Below are positions 18,859 through 27,742 of a stretch of DNA of 64,000 bases, one piece after another (within the stretch, counting starts at the first letter, position 1; every line of letters begins with the position of its first letter). The position numbers were made by a program, and so were the translations under genes. Source of the DNA: Peribacillus frigoritolerans (lineage in GTDB: Bacteria > Bacillota > Bacilli > Bacillales > DSM-1321); contig NZ_CP158190.1 in assembly GCF_040250305.1 (NCBI RefSeq), positions 2,202,001 to 2,266,000 on the forward strand, written 5' to 3'. Below the pieces are notes generated by a model. That model made no database searches and was not told the origin of the DNA. It worked only from the letters and a program-made list of their open reading frames with translations.

Positions 18859-18899
18859 AAAATATTTAATTTTATTTAATTATAATTTATGAGTATACT
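18859..18899 (+). promoter_or_regulatory. Shared AT-rich promoter element, copy A (CoA ligase operon)
   Basis: Contains TTTAATTTTATTTAATT then ATAATTTAT and a GTATACT -10-like box. Over about 100 bases it is nearly identical to the element between the LysR gene and its divergent SDR (31050-31090). It lies 83 bases before the acyl-CoA ligase start and is probably a LysR-type operator plus promoter. Confidence 0.65.
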
Positions 18900-18981
18900 T
18901 AAAATGTAATAATAGTTTAAATATTCAAAATAGTTGGCGATTCAAAGCCTTCTATGTGAGAAAAGGGGTGGAATTCATTTA

Positions 18982-20517
18982 ATGAGTTATAACTTAAACG
19001 AAAATCTAAAACGAAGCGCCAGTAATTTCCCAGAAAGTATCGCTTATATCTATGGAGATAAAAGTGTTACTTATCAAGAACTAAATCAGAAGGTGGATCA
19101 ATTGGCTGCTGGTCTCTATGTACAAGGAATCAGGAAGGGAGATGGAGTGGCTCTTATATTAGGAAATAGCCCTGAATTTCTCATTGCGTACTACGGTATT
19201 TTACGGCTTGGTGCATTTGTTGTTCCGATCAATCCTTTTTATACCCAAGGGGAAATCAAATACTTATTAGACAATTGTCAAGCCAAAGCGGTCATTACTC
19301 ATGTATCTGTAGAACCGAAGTTATCTGAAGTAAAAAAGCAATTGGAAAATTTGAAGCTTGTGGTTTATACCGAAGCCGAGAATCAGGAATCGACATGGGA
19401 GCGTCTCATGGAAACAAGCACAAGCTTTAATGCTTGTGGAAGCCCTTACATTAATGATGAAGATCTTGCAGTCATTCTATACACATCAGGAACAACCGGG
19501 AAACCAAAGGGTGCAATGTTAACGCATCGGAACTTGGTTTCAAATGCGGACTCCATTTCAAAATTATTAGAATTCGATGAAAAAGATCGTGTAGTAGCTG
19601 TTCTGCCAATGTTCCATGTATTCTGTATGACAGTTTGTCTGAATGCGCCAATTGCTTGTGGGGCAACAGTCCTTATCCAGCCTAAATTCAGCCCTCATGA
19701 CGTGGTCAGCATCATTCGAGAAAAAAAGGCAACCGTGTTTGCTGGAGTACCTACGATGTACAGTTTTATCTATCAATTGCCTGAAGCGAATGCGGAGGAT
19801 TGCCAATCTATCCGCATGTGTATCTCTGGAGGTGCCTCGATTTCGGCAGAGCTGCTGCATAAATTTGAAAACAAGTTTAATGTTTCTATCTTGGAAGGGT
19901 ATGGGCTTTCGGAAACTTCTCCTCTCGTCGCTATTAATCCTTTAAAAGGAACTCGCAAGCCAGGTTCTATCGGTTTGAATATTCCAGCTGTCCAAAGCAA
20001 AGTTGTAGGTGAGTTCGGAAAAGAATTGCCGAGAGGAGAGGTCGGAGAATTAGTTGTTCAAGGGCCAAATGTAATGAAGGGATATTTGGGGATGCCGGAA
20101 ACTACTTCAGCTGCTTTTAATGACGGGTGGTTTTACACTGGTGATCTCGCAACAATGGATGAAGAAGGATACATCTACATTGTTGACCGCAAGAAAGACA
20201 TTATTATTGTTGGAGGCTACAATGTATATCCTCGTGAAGTGGAGGAAGTCCTGTATCAACATCCAGCTGTAGTAGAGGCTGCCGTAATCGGAGTTCCAGA
20301 TGGGGAATACGGTGAAAGTGTTAAAGCTTTTGTCGTAGTTAAGGATGAGCATATCACCATGAATGACATTATTCAATTCTGTCAGGATAGGCTGGTGAAG
20401 TACAAACTTCCTAAACGAGTAGAATTTTTTAAAGAACTGCCTAAGAATTCAACAGGGAAGATTTTGCGCAGAGAGTTAAGAGAATTGACTGAAGTAAGAA
20501 AAGAACCTATTTATTAA
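18982..20517 (+). CDS. Acyl-CoA ligase (AMP-forming)
   Basis: ANL-superfamily adenylating enzyme of 511 residues that activates a carboxylic acid to its CoA thioester through an acyl-AMP. Motif A3 is YTSGTTGKPKGAMLTHRN; A5 is GYGLSETSP. The hinge is GDLATMDEEGYIYIVDRKKD and the catalytic Lys lies in NSTGKILRREL at the C-terminus. An upstream in-frame ATG (18934) would add 16 odd residues. ATG 18982 has GGGGTGG ten bases before it and gives a typical N-terminus. It is 12 bases from dioxygenase 1 and sits under the shared promoter element. The acid is unknown; the length fits medium/long-chain or aryl acids. Confidence 0.92.
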   Translation: MSYNLNENLKRSASNFPESIAYIYGDKSVTYQELNQKVDQLAAGLYVQGIRKGDGVALILGNSPEFLIAYYGILRLGAFVVPINPFYTQGEIKYLLDNCQAKAVITHVSVEPKLSEVKKQLENLKLVVYTEAENQESTWERLMETSTSFNACGSPYINDEDLAVILYTSGTTGKPKGAMLTHRNLVSNADSISKLLEFDEKDRVVAVLPMFHVFCMTVCLNAPIACGATVLIQPKFSPHDVVSIIREKKATVFAGVPTMYSFIYQLPEANAEDCQSIRMCISGGASISAELLHKFENKFNVSILEGYGLSETSPLVAINPLKGTRKPGSIGLNIPAVQSKVVGEFGKELPRGEVGELVVQGPNVMKGYLGMPETTSAAFNDGWFYTGDLATMDEEGYIYIVDRKKDIIIVGGYNVYPREVEEVLYQHPAVVEAAVIGVPDGEYGESVKAFVVVKDEHITMNDIIQFCQDRLVKYKLPKRVEFFKELPKNSTGKILRRELRELTEVRKEPIY

Positions 20518-20529
20518 AGGGGGATAATT

Positions 20530-21585
20530 ATGTCAACCATTTTAAAGGAAAAAGTAAAAGGGCAAGTAGCGTGGAAAGGCACTGAGCTGGCAAAAGATGA
20601 TTCATGGGTTTATTATTTGTCTGAAAAAACGATTGCCTCTCTTGAGAACGCTTTGGTTCATGTTAAACAAAAGGGATTAAAAGCACCTGATTTTAGCAAA
20701 GAGGATTTTCCGATTCCTGATTTATATGAAGAAATCGTTTACTTTGTTGAAGAGCTGGAGAATGGGAGAGGGTTCCTATTAATTCGTGGATTACCTATTG
20801 AAAGGTATACAGATGAAGATGTAAGCATCATTTACTGGGGTCTCGGACTTCACTTGGGCATTCCGGTATCGCAAAACGCAAATGGTGACCTCTTAGGGCA
20901 CGTCAAAGATCAAGGTTTTAGCTTAGAAAATTCTAATGTACGTGGTTACCAAACGAAACTGCATCTTCCATTTCATGCAGATGGATCTGATGTTGTTGGA
21001 TTATTAAGCCTGCGAAAAGGGAAATCTGGAGGGCACAGCAGTATCATAAGTTCGATGACTGTTTACAATGAAATTTTGGAGAAGAACCCGGAATATCTAG
21101 GAGTTCTCTGTCGTCCATTTTTCTTTGATCGCCGTGGAGAGGAAGCTCCGGGAGAACCTCCAGTATTTAAATCATCAATCTTTAATTATTTTGATGGTAA
21201 ACTGAGCTGTAGATATGTCCGTTTATTTATCGAATCAGCACAAGCAAAAACTGGCATCCAATTGTCGAAAGTGGAAATTGAAGCATTAGACTTACTGGAT
21301 TCCCTCCTTCATGATGAGAATTTGCATTATAACATGATGTTGGAGCCGGGGGATATGCAGTTCGTCAATAATTATACGATTCTGCACTCACGTACTCAAT
21401 ACGAAGACTATGAGGAGCCGGAACGCAAACGTCATCTTTTAAGATTGTGGCTCACAATGCCAAATGGTCGGGAAATTTCCCCTGAATTCGCGATGTTTAT
21501 TGATGAGAATACTGGTAAACCAGGTCGCGGCGGCGTACCGCAACGTAAAACAACATCTGGCGGTATTGTAGAAACCCTGAAGTGA
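20530..21585 (+). CDS. TauD/TfdA-type Fe(II)/2-oxoglutarate dioxygenase, paralogue 1
   Basis: Dioxygenase of 351 residues. The facial triad is visible as H149-x-D151 in FHADGSDVVGLL and distal H286 in NNYTILHSRTQYED. The 2-oxoglutarate-binding Arg lies in RKRHLLRLWL (R301/R305). These enzymes hydroxylate a substrate next to an acid, ether or sulfonate with release of succinate and CO2. RBS AAAGGGGG precedes the ATG and the gene directly follows the CoA ligase. Two close paralogues lie at 23139 and 26572. The substrate is unknown. A hairpin terminator follows, then an MFS carrier. Confidence 0.9.
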   Translation: MSTILKEKVKGQVAWKGTELAKDDSWVYYLSEKTIASLENALVHVKQKGLKAPDFSKEDFPIPDLYEEIVYFVEELENGRGFLLIRGLPIERYTDEDVSIIYWGLGLHLGIPVSQNANGDLLGHVKDQGFSLENSNVRGYQTKLHLPFHADGSDVVGLLSLRKGKSGGHSSIISSMTVYNEILEKNPEYLGVLCRPFFFDRRGEEAPGEPPVFKSSIFNYFDGKLSCRYVRLFIESAQAKTGIQLSKVEIEALDLLDSLLHDENLHYNMMLEPGDMQFVNNYTILHSRTQYEDYEEPERKRHLLRLWLTMPNGREISPEFAMFIDENTGKPGRGGVPQRKTTSGGIVETLK

Positions 21586-21611
21586 TTTTTATAAAACGTT
21601 AAGAACGAGTC

Positions 21612-21646
21612 GGAACACCTTTTAAGAACTCAGAAAAAGGTGTTCC
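21612..21646 (+). terminator. Hairpin between dioxygenase 1 and MFS carrier 1
   Basis: Perfect 12-bp stem GGAACACCTTTT (21612-21623) with AAAAGGTGTTCC (21635-21646). There is no long T tract, so termination may be partial and allow expression of the MFS gene. Confidence 0.7.
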
Positions 21647-21673
21647 TTATATAGTAAAACGTGGGGGATTCAC

Positions 21674-22966
21674 ATGACAAGCACTCCAAAGTATTCTTGG
21701 ATTATCTTATTATTTCTTGTTCTTAGCGGGATGATCAACCAAGTGGATAAAATAATTATTGGCTTGGTTTCAGTTCCTTTAATGAAAGAGTTACATTTAA
21801 GTCCAACGCAATGGGGAGTCGTAGGGAGTTCTTTCTTTTGGTTCTTTACCTTCTCATCTATTATTCTTGGCGGCATGGCAGATTCAAAAAACACAAAAAA
21901 AATGTTAACTTGGATGTCCTTGATTTGGTTGATAGTTCAATTTGTTACCCCTTTCGTTAGCGGTTTGTCCATGCTTTTGTTAACCAGAATGATTTTGGGA
22001 GCTGGTGAAGGTCCTGCCCCCGCTCTATCCACGGCAATCATGGGAAAATGGTTCCCGAAACATAGGCACGGCATCGGCTTTGGTGCGGTTCTATTAGGAA
22101 CGACCGGAGGATCTGCGATCGCTTCACCATTATTAATCTCCTTGATTGATCATTATGGATGGAGATCTGCATTTATAGCGATGGGTATTCTGGGACTGAT
22201 TGTGCTGGTTTTATGGATGATTTTCGGTAAAGAAAGTCCTGAAGAAATCGGCTTTCCGTCGATACAGCATAAGGAGCAGCAATCATCTAGACTCTCTAAA
22301 GTTTCTTGGAGTCAGTTTCTTCCGCATCTGATATCTAAAAATTTTATTCTGATCGTTCTGTGCGGGGGGTGTGCCTATTGGTTATTGTCCGTACAAGCGG
22401 TATGGCTTCCAGCCTATTTCACCAAAATTCAACATTTTAATGGTCAAACATTAAAATTAGCCGTGTCTTTACCTTTTCTTTTTGCAGCCTTTTTCCAATT
22501 AGGATTTGCCATTCTATCAGATCGGCTCTATCGTAAGACCGGAGATATTCGTAAAGCACGAATAAATCTTGCCGGTATAACGATGATGTTATCCGCTTTA
22601 TGCTTATACCTAGCAAATGCCGCGAATTCCACGGCGATGTCCATATTGTTCTTCACCCTTGCTCCTGGTTTTGCGTATGTCATTCTTTCACTCGCACCCG
22701 CAATATTGATGGAGTTTTTTTCTCCTCAAAATATTGGAAAGGCACAAGGGACGTTCATTGCACTTGCGAGTATTACAAGTATTATTGCTCCACTCGTATT
22801 TGGCTATTTTATTCAAAATGCGGAGACTGAAGCTATCGGATATGGATACGCATTTCAAGCCTCTTCTTTAGGGATGCTCATAATCGGATTATTGTTTTGG
22901 ATCTGTGTACGTCCCGCAAAAGAAAGCCACACAATAAATGAAACAGATGAGCATGTGAGCATTTAA
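21674..22966 (+). CDS. MFS transporter 1 (anion/organic acid type)
   Basis: Major facilitator of 430 residues with about twelve membrane helices. The GGMADSKNTKKM loop between helices 2 and 3 and the ARMILGAGEGPAPALS-type helix 4 region suggest the anion:cation symporter family. It is a close paralogue of the carrier at 27743; both follow a TauD-type dioxygenase gene. It probably imports the substrate of this cluster. RBS GTGGGGG lies just before the ATG. Confidence 0.9.
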   Translation: MTSTPKYSWIILLFLVLSGMINQVDKIIIGLVSVPLMKELHLSPTQWGVVGSSFFWFFTFSSIILGGMADSKNTKKMLTWMSLIWLIVQFVTPFVSGLSMLLLTRMILGAGEGPAPALSTAIMGKWFPKHRHGIGFGAVLLGTTGGSAIASPLLISLIDHYGWRSAFIAMGILGLIVLVLWMIFGKESPEEIGFPSIQHKEQQSSRLSKVSWSQFLPHLISKNFILIVLCGGCAYWLLSVQAVWLPAYFTKIQHFNGQTLKLAVSLPFLFAAFFQLGFAILSDRLYRKTGDIRKARINLAGITMMLSALCLYLANAANSTAMSILFFTLAPGFAYVILSLAPAILMEFFSPQNIGKAQGTFIALASITSIIAPLVFGYFIQNAETEAIGYGYAFQASSLGMLIIGLLFWICVRPAKESHTINETDEHVSI

Positions 22967-23007
22967 GTGATATAAAACGTAGATTGAAAAGATTCTTAGT
23001 AAGATTA

Positions 23008-23047
23008 TATTAGTTTAACTTAATTATAAGTTACAAATGATAGTCAT
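23008..23047 (+). promoter_or_regulatory. Shared AT-rich promoter element, copy B (dioxygenase 2)
   Basis: Divergent copy: TTAGTTTAACTTAATTATAA then GTTACAAATGATAGT. It retains the core CTTAATTATAAG dyad and lies about 90 bases before dioxygenase 2. Confidence 0.5.
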
Positions 23048-23138
23048 TTAATGAATAATTAATAAGTGTACCATAAACTTTAAATTCAAAATATTCGGTC
23101 GATTACAGCGGTATAACAAATATAAAGGAGGAATATGT

Positions 23139-24137
23139 ATGTCAGTTATTTTAAAGGAAAAAATTCAAGGGCGTTCAGCGTGGAAAGGTATCGAACTTGC
23201 AAAAGATGATTCATGGATTTATTATTTGTCAGAGAAAACCCTTGCAGCTCTAGACAAGGCTGTATTACATGTTCAACAAAAAGGGTTAAAGGCTCCCAAT
23301 TTTAACAAGGAGGATTTCCCTATTCCTGATCTCACTGATGAAATTGCTTATTTTGTTGATGAGCTGGAGAATGGGAGAGGATTTCTATTGATTCGTGGAT
23401 TACCAATGGATCAATATACCGACGATGAAGCTAGTATCATTTACTGGGGTCTTGGACTCCACTTGGGCCTACCGATCATTCAAGAAAAAAAGGGTGACCT
23501 CTTGGGGCATATCAAAAATATGGGTAAAGACTTTAATGATAATACAACAGTAAGAGGTTACCAAACGAATGTACGTCTTGACTATCACACAGATCTCGCT
23601 GATGTTGTCGGATTACTATGTCTTCGTAAAGCGAAATCTGGTGGTTTAAGCAGTATCGCTAGTGCGATGTCTATCTATAATGAAATTCTGGATAATCACC
23701 CAGAGTATCTTGAAATTCTCTATCGTCCATTCGCCCATGATCTTCGTGGGGAAGAGGCACCAGGTCAATCTCCCGTAGTTCCATCACCGGTCTTTAGCTA
23801 TTACGATGGTAAATTAAGCTGTAGATATATACGTCAGTATGTCGAATCAGCACAAACGAAAACAGGTATCTCTTTGTCGAAAGAGGAAATCGAAGCATTT
23901 AATTATATAGATTCCCTTACTGCTGATAAAAACTTTCATATTGATATGATGATGGAACCGGGTGATATGCAATTCGTTAATAATTATACTGTTTTTCATT
24001 CACGTACACTATTTGTAGATTATGAAGAAGAAGACCGCAAACGTCATTTATTAAGATTGTGGCTCATGATGCCAAATGGCCGAAAAATTGCTCCTGGTTT
24101 CGAGTTTTATATAGGAGGAGCACCTGTAATTAGATAA
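23139..24137 (+). CDS. TauD/TfdA-type dioxygenase, paralogue 2
   Basis: Paralogue of 332 residues, co-linear with copies 1 and 3 over its first 310 or so residues. Metal ligands are H150-x-D152 (DYHTDLADVV) and H287 (NNYTVFHSRT), with the 2-oxoglutarate Arg in RKRHLLRLWL. It has diverged most in the metal loop (DYHTD versus FHADG/FHPDG) and has lost the Gly-rich C-terminal tail of the other two, ending GGAPVIR. It is the only copy not followed by an MFS gene. A different substrate or enantiomer preference is plausible. RBS AAAGGAGG precedes the ATG. Confidence 0.9.
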   Translation: MSVILKEKIQGRSAWKGIELAKDDSWIYYLSEKTLAALDKAVLHVQQKGLKAPNFNKEDFPIPDLTDEIAYFVDELENGRGFLLIRGLPMDQYTDDEASIIYWGLGLHLGLPIIQEKKGDLLGHIKNMGKDFNDNTTVRGYQTNVRLDYHTDLADVVGLLCLRKAKSGGLSSIASAMSIYNEILDNHPEYLEILYRPFAHDLRGEEAPGQSPVVPSPVFSYYDGKLSCRYIRQYVESAQTKTGISLSKEEIEAFNYIDSLTADKNFHIDMMMEPGDMQFVNNYTVFHSRTLFVDYEEEDRKRHLLRLWLMMPNGRKIAPGFEFYIGGAPVIR

Positions 24138-24175
24138 AAACCGGTGGTAATAGTAATCACCAATATTTCTTGTAT

Positions 24176-24213
24176 GGTGATTTTATTCAACGAAAATAAT
24201 GAATAAAATCACC
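24176..24213 (+). terminator. Terminator after dioxygenase 2
   Basis: Perfect 14-bp stem GGTGATTTTATTCA (24176-24189) with TGAATAAAATCACC (24200-24213), followed by ATTTTATG. Confidence 0.75.
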
Positions 24214-24272
24214 ATTTTATGTTTCTTTAACTGGTTAATTTTTTAAAAAAACTGAAGTGAGGATGATGTTTT

Positions 24273-25220
24273 TTGGCAAATTTAGATCCGCAAGCAGAAA
24301 AATATTTACAAGCATTTAATCAGCTGCCATCTATTCATACGATGGATCATAAGTCAGTGAGAGAGATGCTTTCTAAAGCACCGCGTTCTGCCGTAAAACT
24401 GGAACCGCTTTCGAAAGTTGAGGAATTCAAGATTCCGGTAAGCCAGGATGAAACAATCAAATGCAGGGTATATATACCGGAAGGGCAAGGTCCTTTCCCT
24501 CTATTTATTTACTACCATGGTGGAGGATGGGTTCTAGGAGACATTGAAACATCGGATGCTAGCTGCCGAATGATAGCGAATCGAACGGAAAGTATCGTTG
24601 TATCCGTAAACTATCGTCTTTCTCCAGAGTATAAGTTTCCGACTCCAGTAGAAGACGCCTATTCCGCATTGCAATGGGTTTTTGAAAATGGGCCTTCATT
24701 TAACGGAGAAGTTTCTCGATTGGTAGTTGGAGGGGATAGCGTAGGTGGAAATCTAGCTACTGTAATTACGATGATGGCTAGAAACAAAAAAGGTCCAAAC
24801 ATCACTGCACAGGTCTTAATCTATCCTGCGACAAATCTTGAGTTCAATACGGAATCCCATCGAACCTTTGCAAAAGGATTTGGTCTTGATCGCGAACAGT
24901 TGATTTGGTTCCGTGATCATTATTTAAGGAATAGTGAGGACAGATGTAATGAGTATGCTTCCCCCTTGGTAGCTCAAGATTTGAGTGGTCTCCCGCCAGC
25001 AATGGTTATTACAGCGGAAAATGATGTGCTTCGGGATGAAGGAATGGCCTATGCTGAACGTCTGAAAGATTTTGGTGTTCAAGTTGAATATGGATGTGAA
25101 CCAGGGATGGTCCACGGATTTTTTGTACAAATGGATATTTTCTCAAAGAACATAGAATTGACTGTTTCTAGGATCGAGAAGTTCTTGAGTTCCTTAAAAT
25201 ATACAATTGGGATAGATTGA
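24273..25220 (+). CDS. Alpha/beta hydrolase, hormone-sensitive-lipase family esterase
   Basis: Esterase of 315 residues. The oxyanion-hole motif is YYHGGGWVLGD, the nucleophile elbow GGDSVGGN, the acid in AENDVLRDEG and the catalytic His in MVHGFF. This is the full HSL/AADAC triad. The start is TTG with GTGAGGA about ten bases upstream; the two ATGs just before are out of frame. No shared promoter element was found in front of it. It may hydrolyse an ester or lactone precursor of the acid used by the cluster. Confidence 0.9.
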   Translation: MANLDPQAEKYLQAFNQLPSIHTMDHKSVREMLSKAPRSAVKLEPLSKVEEFKIPVSQDETIKCRVYIPEGQGPFPLFIYYHGGGWVLGDIETSDASCRMIANRTESIVVSVNYRLSPEYKFPTPVEDAYSALQWVFENGPSFNGEVSRLVVGGDSVGGNLATVITMMARNKKGPNITAQVLIYPATNLEFNTESHRTFAKGFGLDREQLIWFRDHYLRNSEDRCNEYASPLVAQDLSGLPPAMVITAENDVLRDEGMAYAERLKDFGVQVEYGCEPGMVHGFFVQMDIFSKNIELTVSRIEKFLSSLKYTIGID

Positions 25221-25238
25221 AAGAAAATGTTTTAAATG

Positions 25239-25270
25239 AAGCGAGCCTCAGAATTTAGTGAGGCTCGCTT
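25239..25270. terminator. Bidirectional terminator between esterase and SDR
   Basis: Perfect 12-bp stem AAGCGAGCCTCA (25239-25250) with TGAGGCTCGCTT (25259-25270), between two convergent genes. Confidence 0.85.
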
Positions 25271-25325
25271 AAAATAACCTATTTAATTTTACAAACGAAA
25301 CAATATCAATAGTAACCCTAGGCAT

Positions 25326-26099
25326 TTAGTAATAAACGGTATTTCCAATTCCACCGGTTACCGAAATGACATCGCCAGTTATCGATGCCGCCAAAGGTGA
25401 AGCTAGGAAGGTAACGACATAAGCAATTTCCTCTGGTGTAATCATGCGGCCGAGGGCATTCATTGATGCTGCCTGGCGTATAGCTTCCTCATTAGTGACA
25501 CGGCCTCTAAACGTTTCAGTATCGACAATCCCTGGATAAACAGCATTGACAGTAATTTCGTGCTTTCCTAATTCTAATGATGCGGATTTTGTCATATGGA
25601 CAACAGACGCATTACGAGGTCCGGAACTAAAATAATTGCCGCCTATTCTAGCTGCCAGACCACTTATATTGATAATACGTCCCCAATTATTTTGAATCAT
25701 ATAAGGAGCAACAGCCCGGATACAACGAAAATAGCCCAAATACTTTTCTTCAAAATCTTTCAGGATAAGTTCATCTTTAATGCTATTAAATTCCTCTGGT
25801 TCATGGCCTCCAACACGGGCCCCACTGTTGATTAAAATATCAATGCTCCCCATTACTGCTGCTGTTTTTTCAACTAAATTAAGGATAGAGTCAGGATCAT
25901 TAGTATCTGCCACGATTGGATAAATACTTCTGTTGGTTTCTTTTGCCAATTCGTCTGCTGCATTCTTTAGTGAAGATTCGTTTCTTGAACAAATCGTACA
26001 ATCAACACCTTCCAAAGCCAACTGACGGGCAATAGCTTTGCCAATCCCCCTGCTTCCTCCAACGATAAGTGCTTTTTTTCCAGATAATTTTAAGTCCAT
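25326..26099 (-). CDS. SDR-fold protein lacking the canonical catalytic Tyr/Lys
   Basis: Short-chain dehydrogenase fold of 257 residues. The cofactor loop GGSRGIGKAIA and the following CSRN (NADP-type Arg) are intact, as is the ISG strand. The usual active-site YxxxK is absent: the aligned segment reads GPRNASVVHMTKSAS, with Arg where Tyr is expected and Val where Lys is expected. The NNAG motif is NSGAR. Known families with this RNA-type variant exist, so the protein may be a non-classical reductase or may not be a redox enzyme. It is transcribed on the minus strand from its own copy of the shared promoter element. RBS AGGAGG-like lies just upstream (26103-26109). Confidence 0.85.
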   Translation of the reverse strand: MDLKLSGKKALIVGGSRGIGKAIARQLALEGVDCTICSRNESSLKNAADELAKETNRSIYPIVADTNDPDSILNLVEKTAAVMGSIDILINSGARVGGHEPEEFNSIKDELILKDFEEKYLGYFRCIRAVAPYMIQNNWGRIINISGLAARIGGNYFSSGPRNASVVHMTKSASLELGKHEITVNAVYPGIVDTETFRGRVTNEEAIRQAASMNALGRMITPEEIAYVVTFLASPLAASITGDVISVTGGIGNTVYY

Positions 26100-26179
26100 A
26101 GTTCAACCTCCTGTTTCGAATTAACTTGTATTACCTCTGCTTGAAAGTTATTTGTTAGAATATTTAATCATTTCTATCT

Positions 26180-26229
26180 TTGATTCTACCTATAAATGAT
26201 AATTATATAAAATTAAAAATTTTTAATTA
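26180..26229 (-). promoter_or_regulatory. Shared AT-rich promoter element, minus-strand copy (SDR)
   Basis: Read on the minus strand this is AAATTTTTAATTTTATATAA, TTATCATTTATAGG, then TAGAATC. It matches the plus-strand copies base for base over most of its length and faces the SDR at 26099. Its twin (copy C) at 26316 faces the other way. Confidence 0.65.
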
Positions 26230-26313
26230 CACTTAAGTTATATTAATGTGTTGAACGATTGTCATTTACAAAGGTGTATTATTTTCCATTTATTAGTAAA
26301 GATGATTTGCAGA

Positions 26314-26358
26314 TTAAAAATTTTAATTTTATTTAACTGAAAATTATGAATATAATTA
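26314..26358 (+). promoter_or_regulatory. Shared AT-rich promoter element, copy C (dioxygenase 3)
   Basis: AAATTTTAATTTTATTTAAC then TGAAAATTATGAATATAAT. It forms a back-to-back pair with the minus-strand copy. The long leader 26359-26571 to dioxygenase 3 holds no gene that I can support. Confidence 0.65.
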
Positions 26359-26571
26359 ACGGTATAACATTTATAACAGTCAGAAGTTATTTAAAGCGCT
26401 TCAACGGAAATGAAGGGGGGGACAAGGAACATCATTAATTAAACAATAATTGTTTGTATAAGGGTGTGAAAGATAGAGGCAGTCGCTTTTAAAGTAGGAA
26501 AACAGCCCAAACTTTTTCATTAAGTACTTTAGTTAAAATTGATTGCCATAGAAAACGAAGGAGGGTTCTCG

Positions 26572-27627
26572 TTGCCGTCTATTTTAAAGAAAAAAATTCA
26601 AGGACCAGTAGCTTGGAAAGGTATTGAGATAGCAAAAGATGATTCATGGATTTATTATTTGTCAGAGAAAACGATTGCAAATCTTGAAAGCGCTTTATTT
26701 TATGTAAAACAAAAAGGGTTAAAGGCACCTGATTTTAACAAGGAGGACTTTCCAATTCCGGATCTTTCTGACGAAATAGCTTATTTTATAAACGAGCTGG
26801 AAAATGGGAGAGGTTTTCTATTAATTCGTGGCTTACCAATTGAAAAGTATACAGATGAAGAAGCAAGCATCATATACTGGGGTATCGGAGTCCACCTGGG
26901 CATCCCGGTAACGCAAAACGCAAAAGGTGATCTATTAGGGCATGTTGTTGACCAAGGTCTCGACATTAATGATTCAAATGTACGTGGTTACCAAACGAAT
27001 GCTCATCTTCCCTTTCACCCAGATGGTTCTGACGTAGTCGGATTATTAAGCCTTCGAAAAGCTAAATCTGGAGGTTACAGTAGTATCGTAAGTTCCATCG
27101 CCGTTTACAATGAAATTCTGGATAGGTACCCAGAGTATCTTGGAATTCTTTATCTTCCATATTTTTTTGATCGTCGTGGTGAGGAAACACCAGGTGAATC
27201 TCCTGTTTATTCATCACCAGTCTTTAGTTATTACGAAGGTAAATTAAGCTGCAGATATAACCGCGGGTATGTCGAATCGGCACAAGCGAAAACAGGGAGA
27301 TATTTGTCAAAAGTTGAAACTGAAGCATATGACTTAATAGATTCCCTCTTATATGATGAAAACATGCATATTGATATGATGATGGAACCGGGTGATATGC
27401 AATTTGTTAATAATTATTCTGTTCTTCATTCACGTACTGTATACGAAGACTATGAAGAACCTGAACGCAAACGTCATTTATTAAGATTATGGCTCACGAT
27501 GCCAAATGGGCGAGAAATTGCGCCAGACTTCGCGATGTTCATTGATGAGAAAACAGGTAAAGCGGGTCGCGGCGGTATTCCGGTACATGAAAAAACAGTT
27601 GGAGGTATTGTAGATAAGATGAGGTAA
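26572..27627 (+). CDS. TauD/TfdA-type dioxygenase, paralogue 3
   Basis: Third paralogue, 351 residues when started at TTG 26572, exactly the length of copy 1. GAAGGAGGG lies directly upstream at suitable spacing, and the first residues then align with the others (..ILK.K). Metal ligands are H149-x-D151 (FHPDGSDVV) and H286 (NNYSVLHSRT), with the 2-oxoglutarate Arg in RKRHLLRLWL. It keeps the Gly-rich tail (GKAGRGGIP). As with copy 1, an MFS carrier gene follows, so dioxygenase plus carrier appears to be a duplicated unit. Confidence 0.9.
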   Translation: MPSILKKKIQGPVAWKGIEIAKDDSWIYYLSEKTIANLESALFYVKQKGLKAPDFNKEDFPIPDLSDEIAYFINELENGRGFLLIRGLPIEKYTDEEASIIYWGIGVHLGIPVTQNAKGDLLGHVVDQGLDINDSNVRGYQTNAHLPFHPDGSDVVGLLSLRKAKSGGYSSIVSSIAVYNEILDRYPEYLGILYLPYFFDRRGEETPGESPVYSSPVFSYYEGKLSCRYNRGYVESAQAKTGRYLSKVETEAYDLIDSLLYDENMHIDMMMEPGDMQFVNNYSVLHSRTVYEDYEEPERKRHLLRLWLTMPNGREIAPDFAMFIDEKTGKAGRGGIPVHEKTVGGIVDKMR

Positions 27628-27742
27628 TGGAATTAATAAATATAAAGAGTTTAGACAAGGTTTAACACGGAAGATTTACCTTTAAAAACTTTTAAAACAC
27701 CAATTGATTCATGTTAACGGGATAGAAGGGGAGATTATTAAT

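Noticed and set aside
26388..26405. cre site before dioxygenase 3
   Set aside because: AAAGCGCTTCAA matches only the core and lacks the symmetric flanks.
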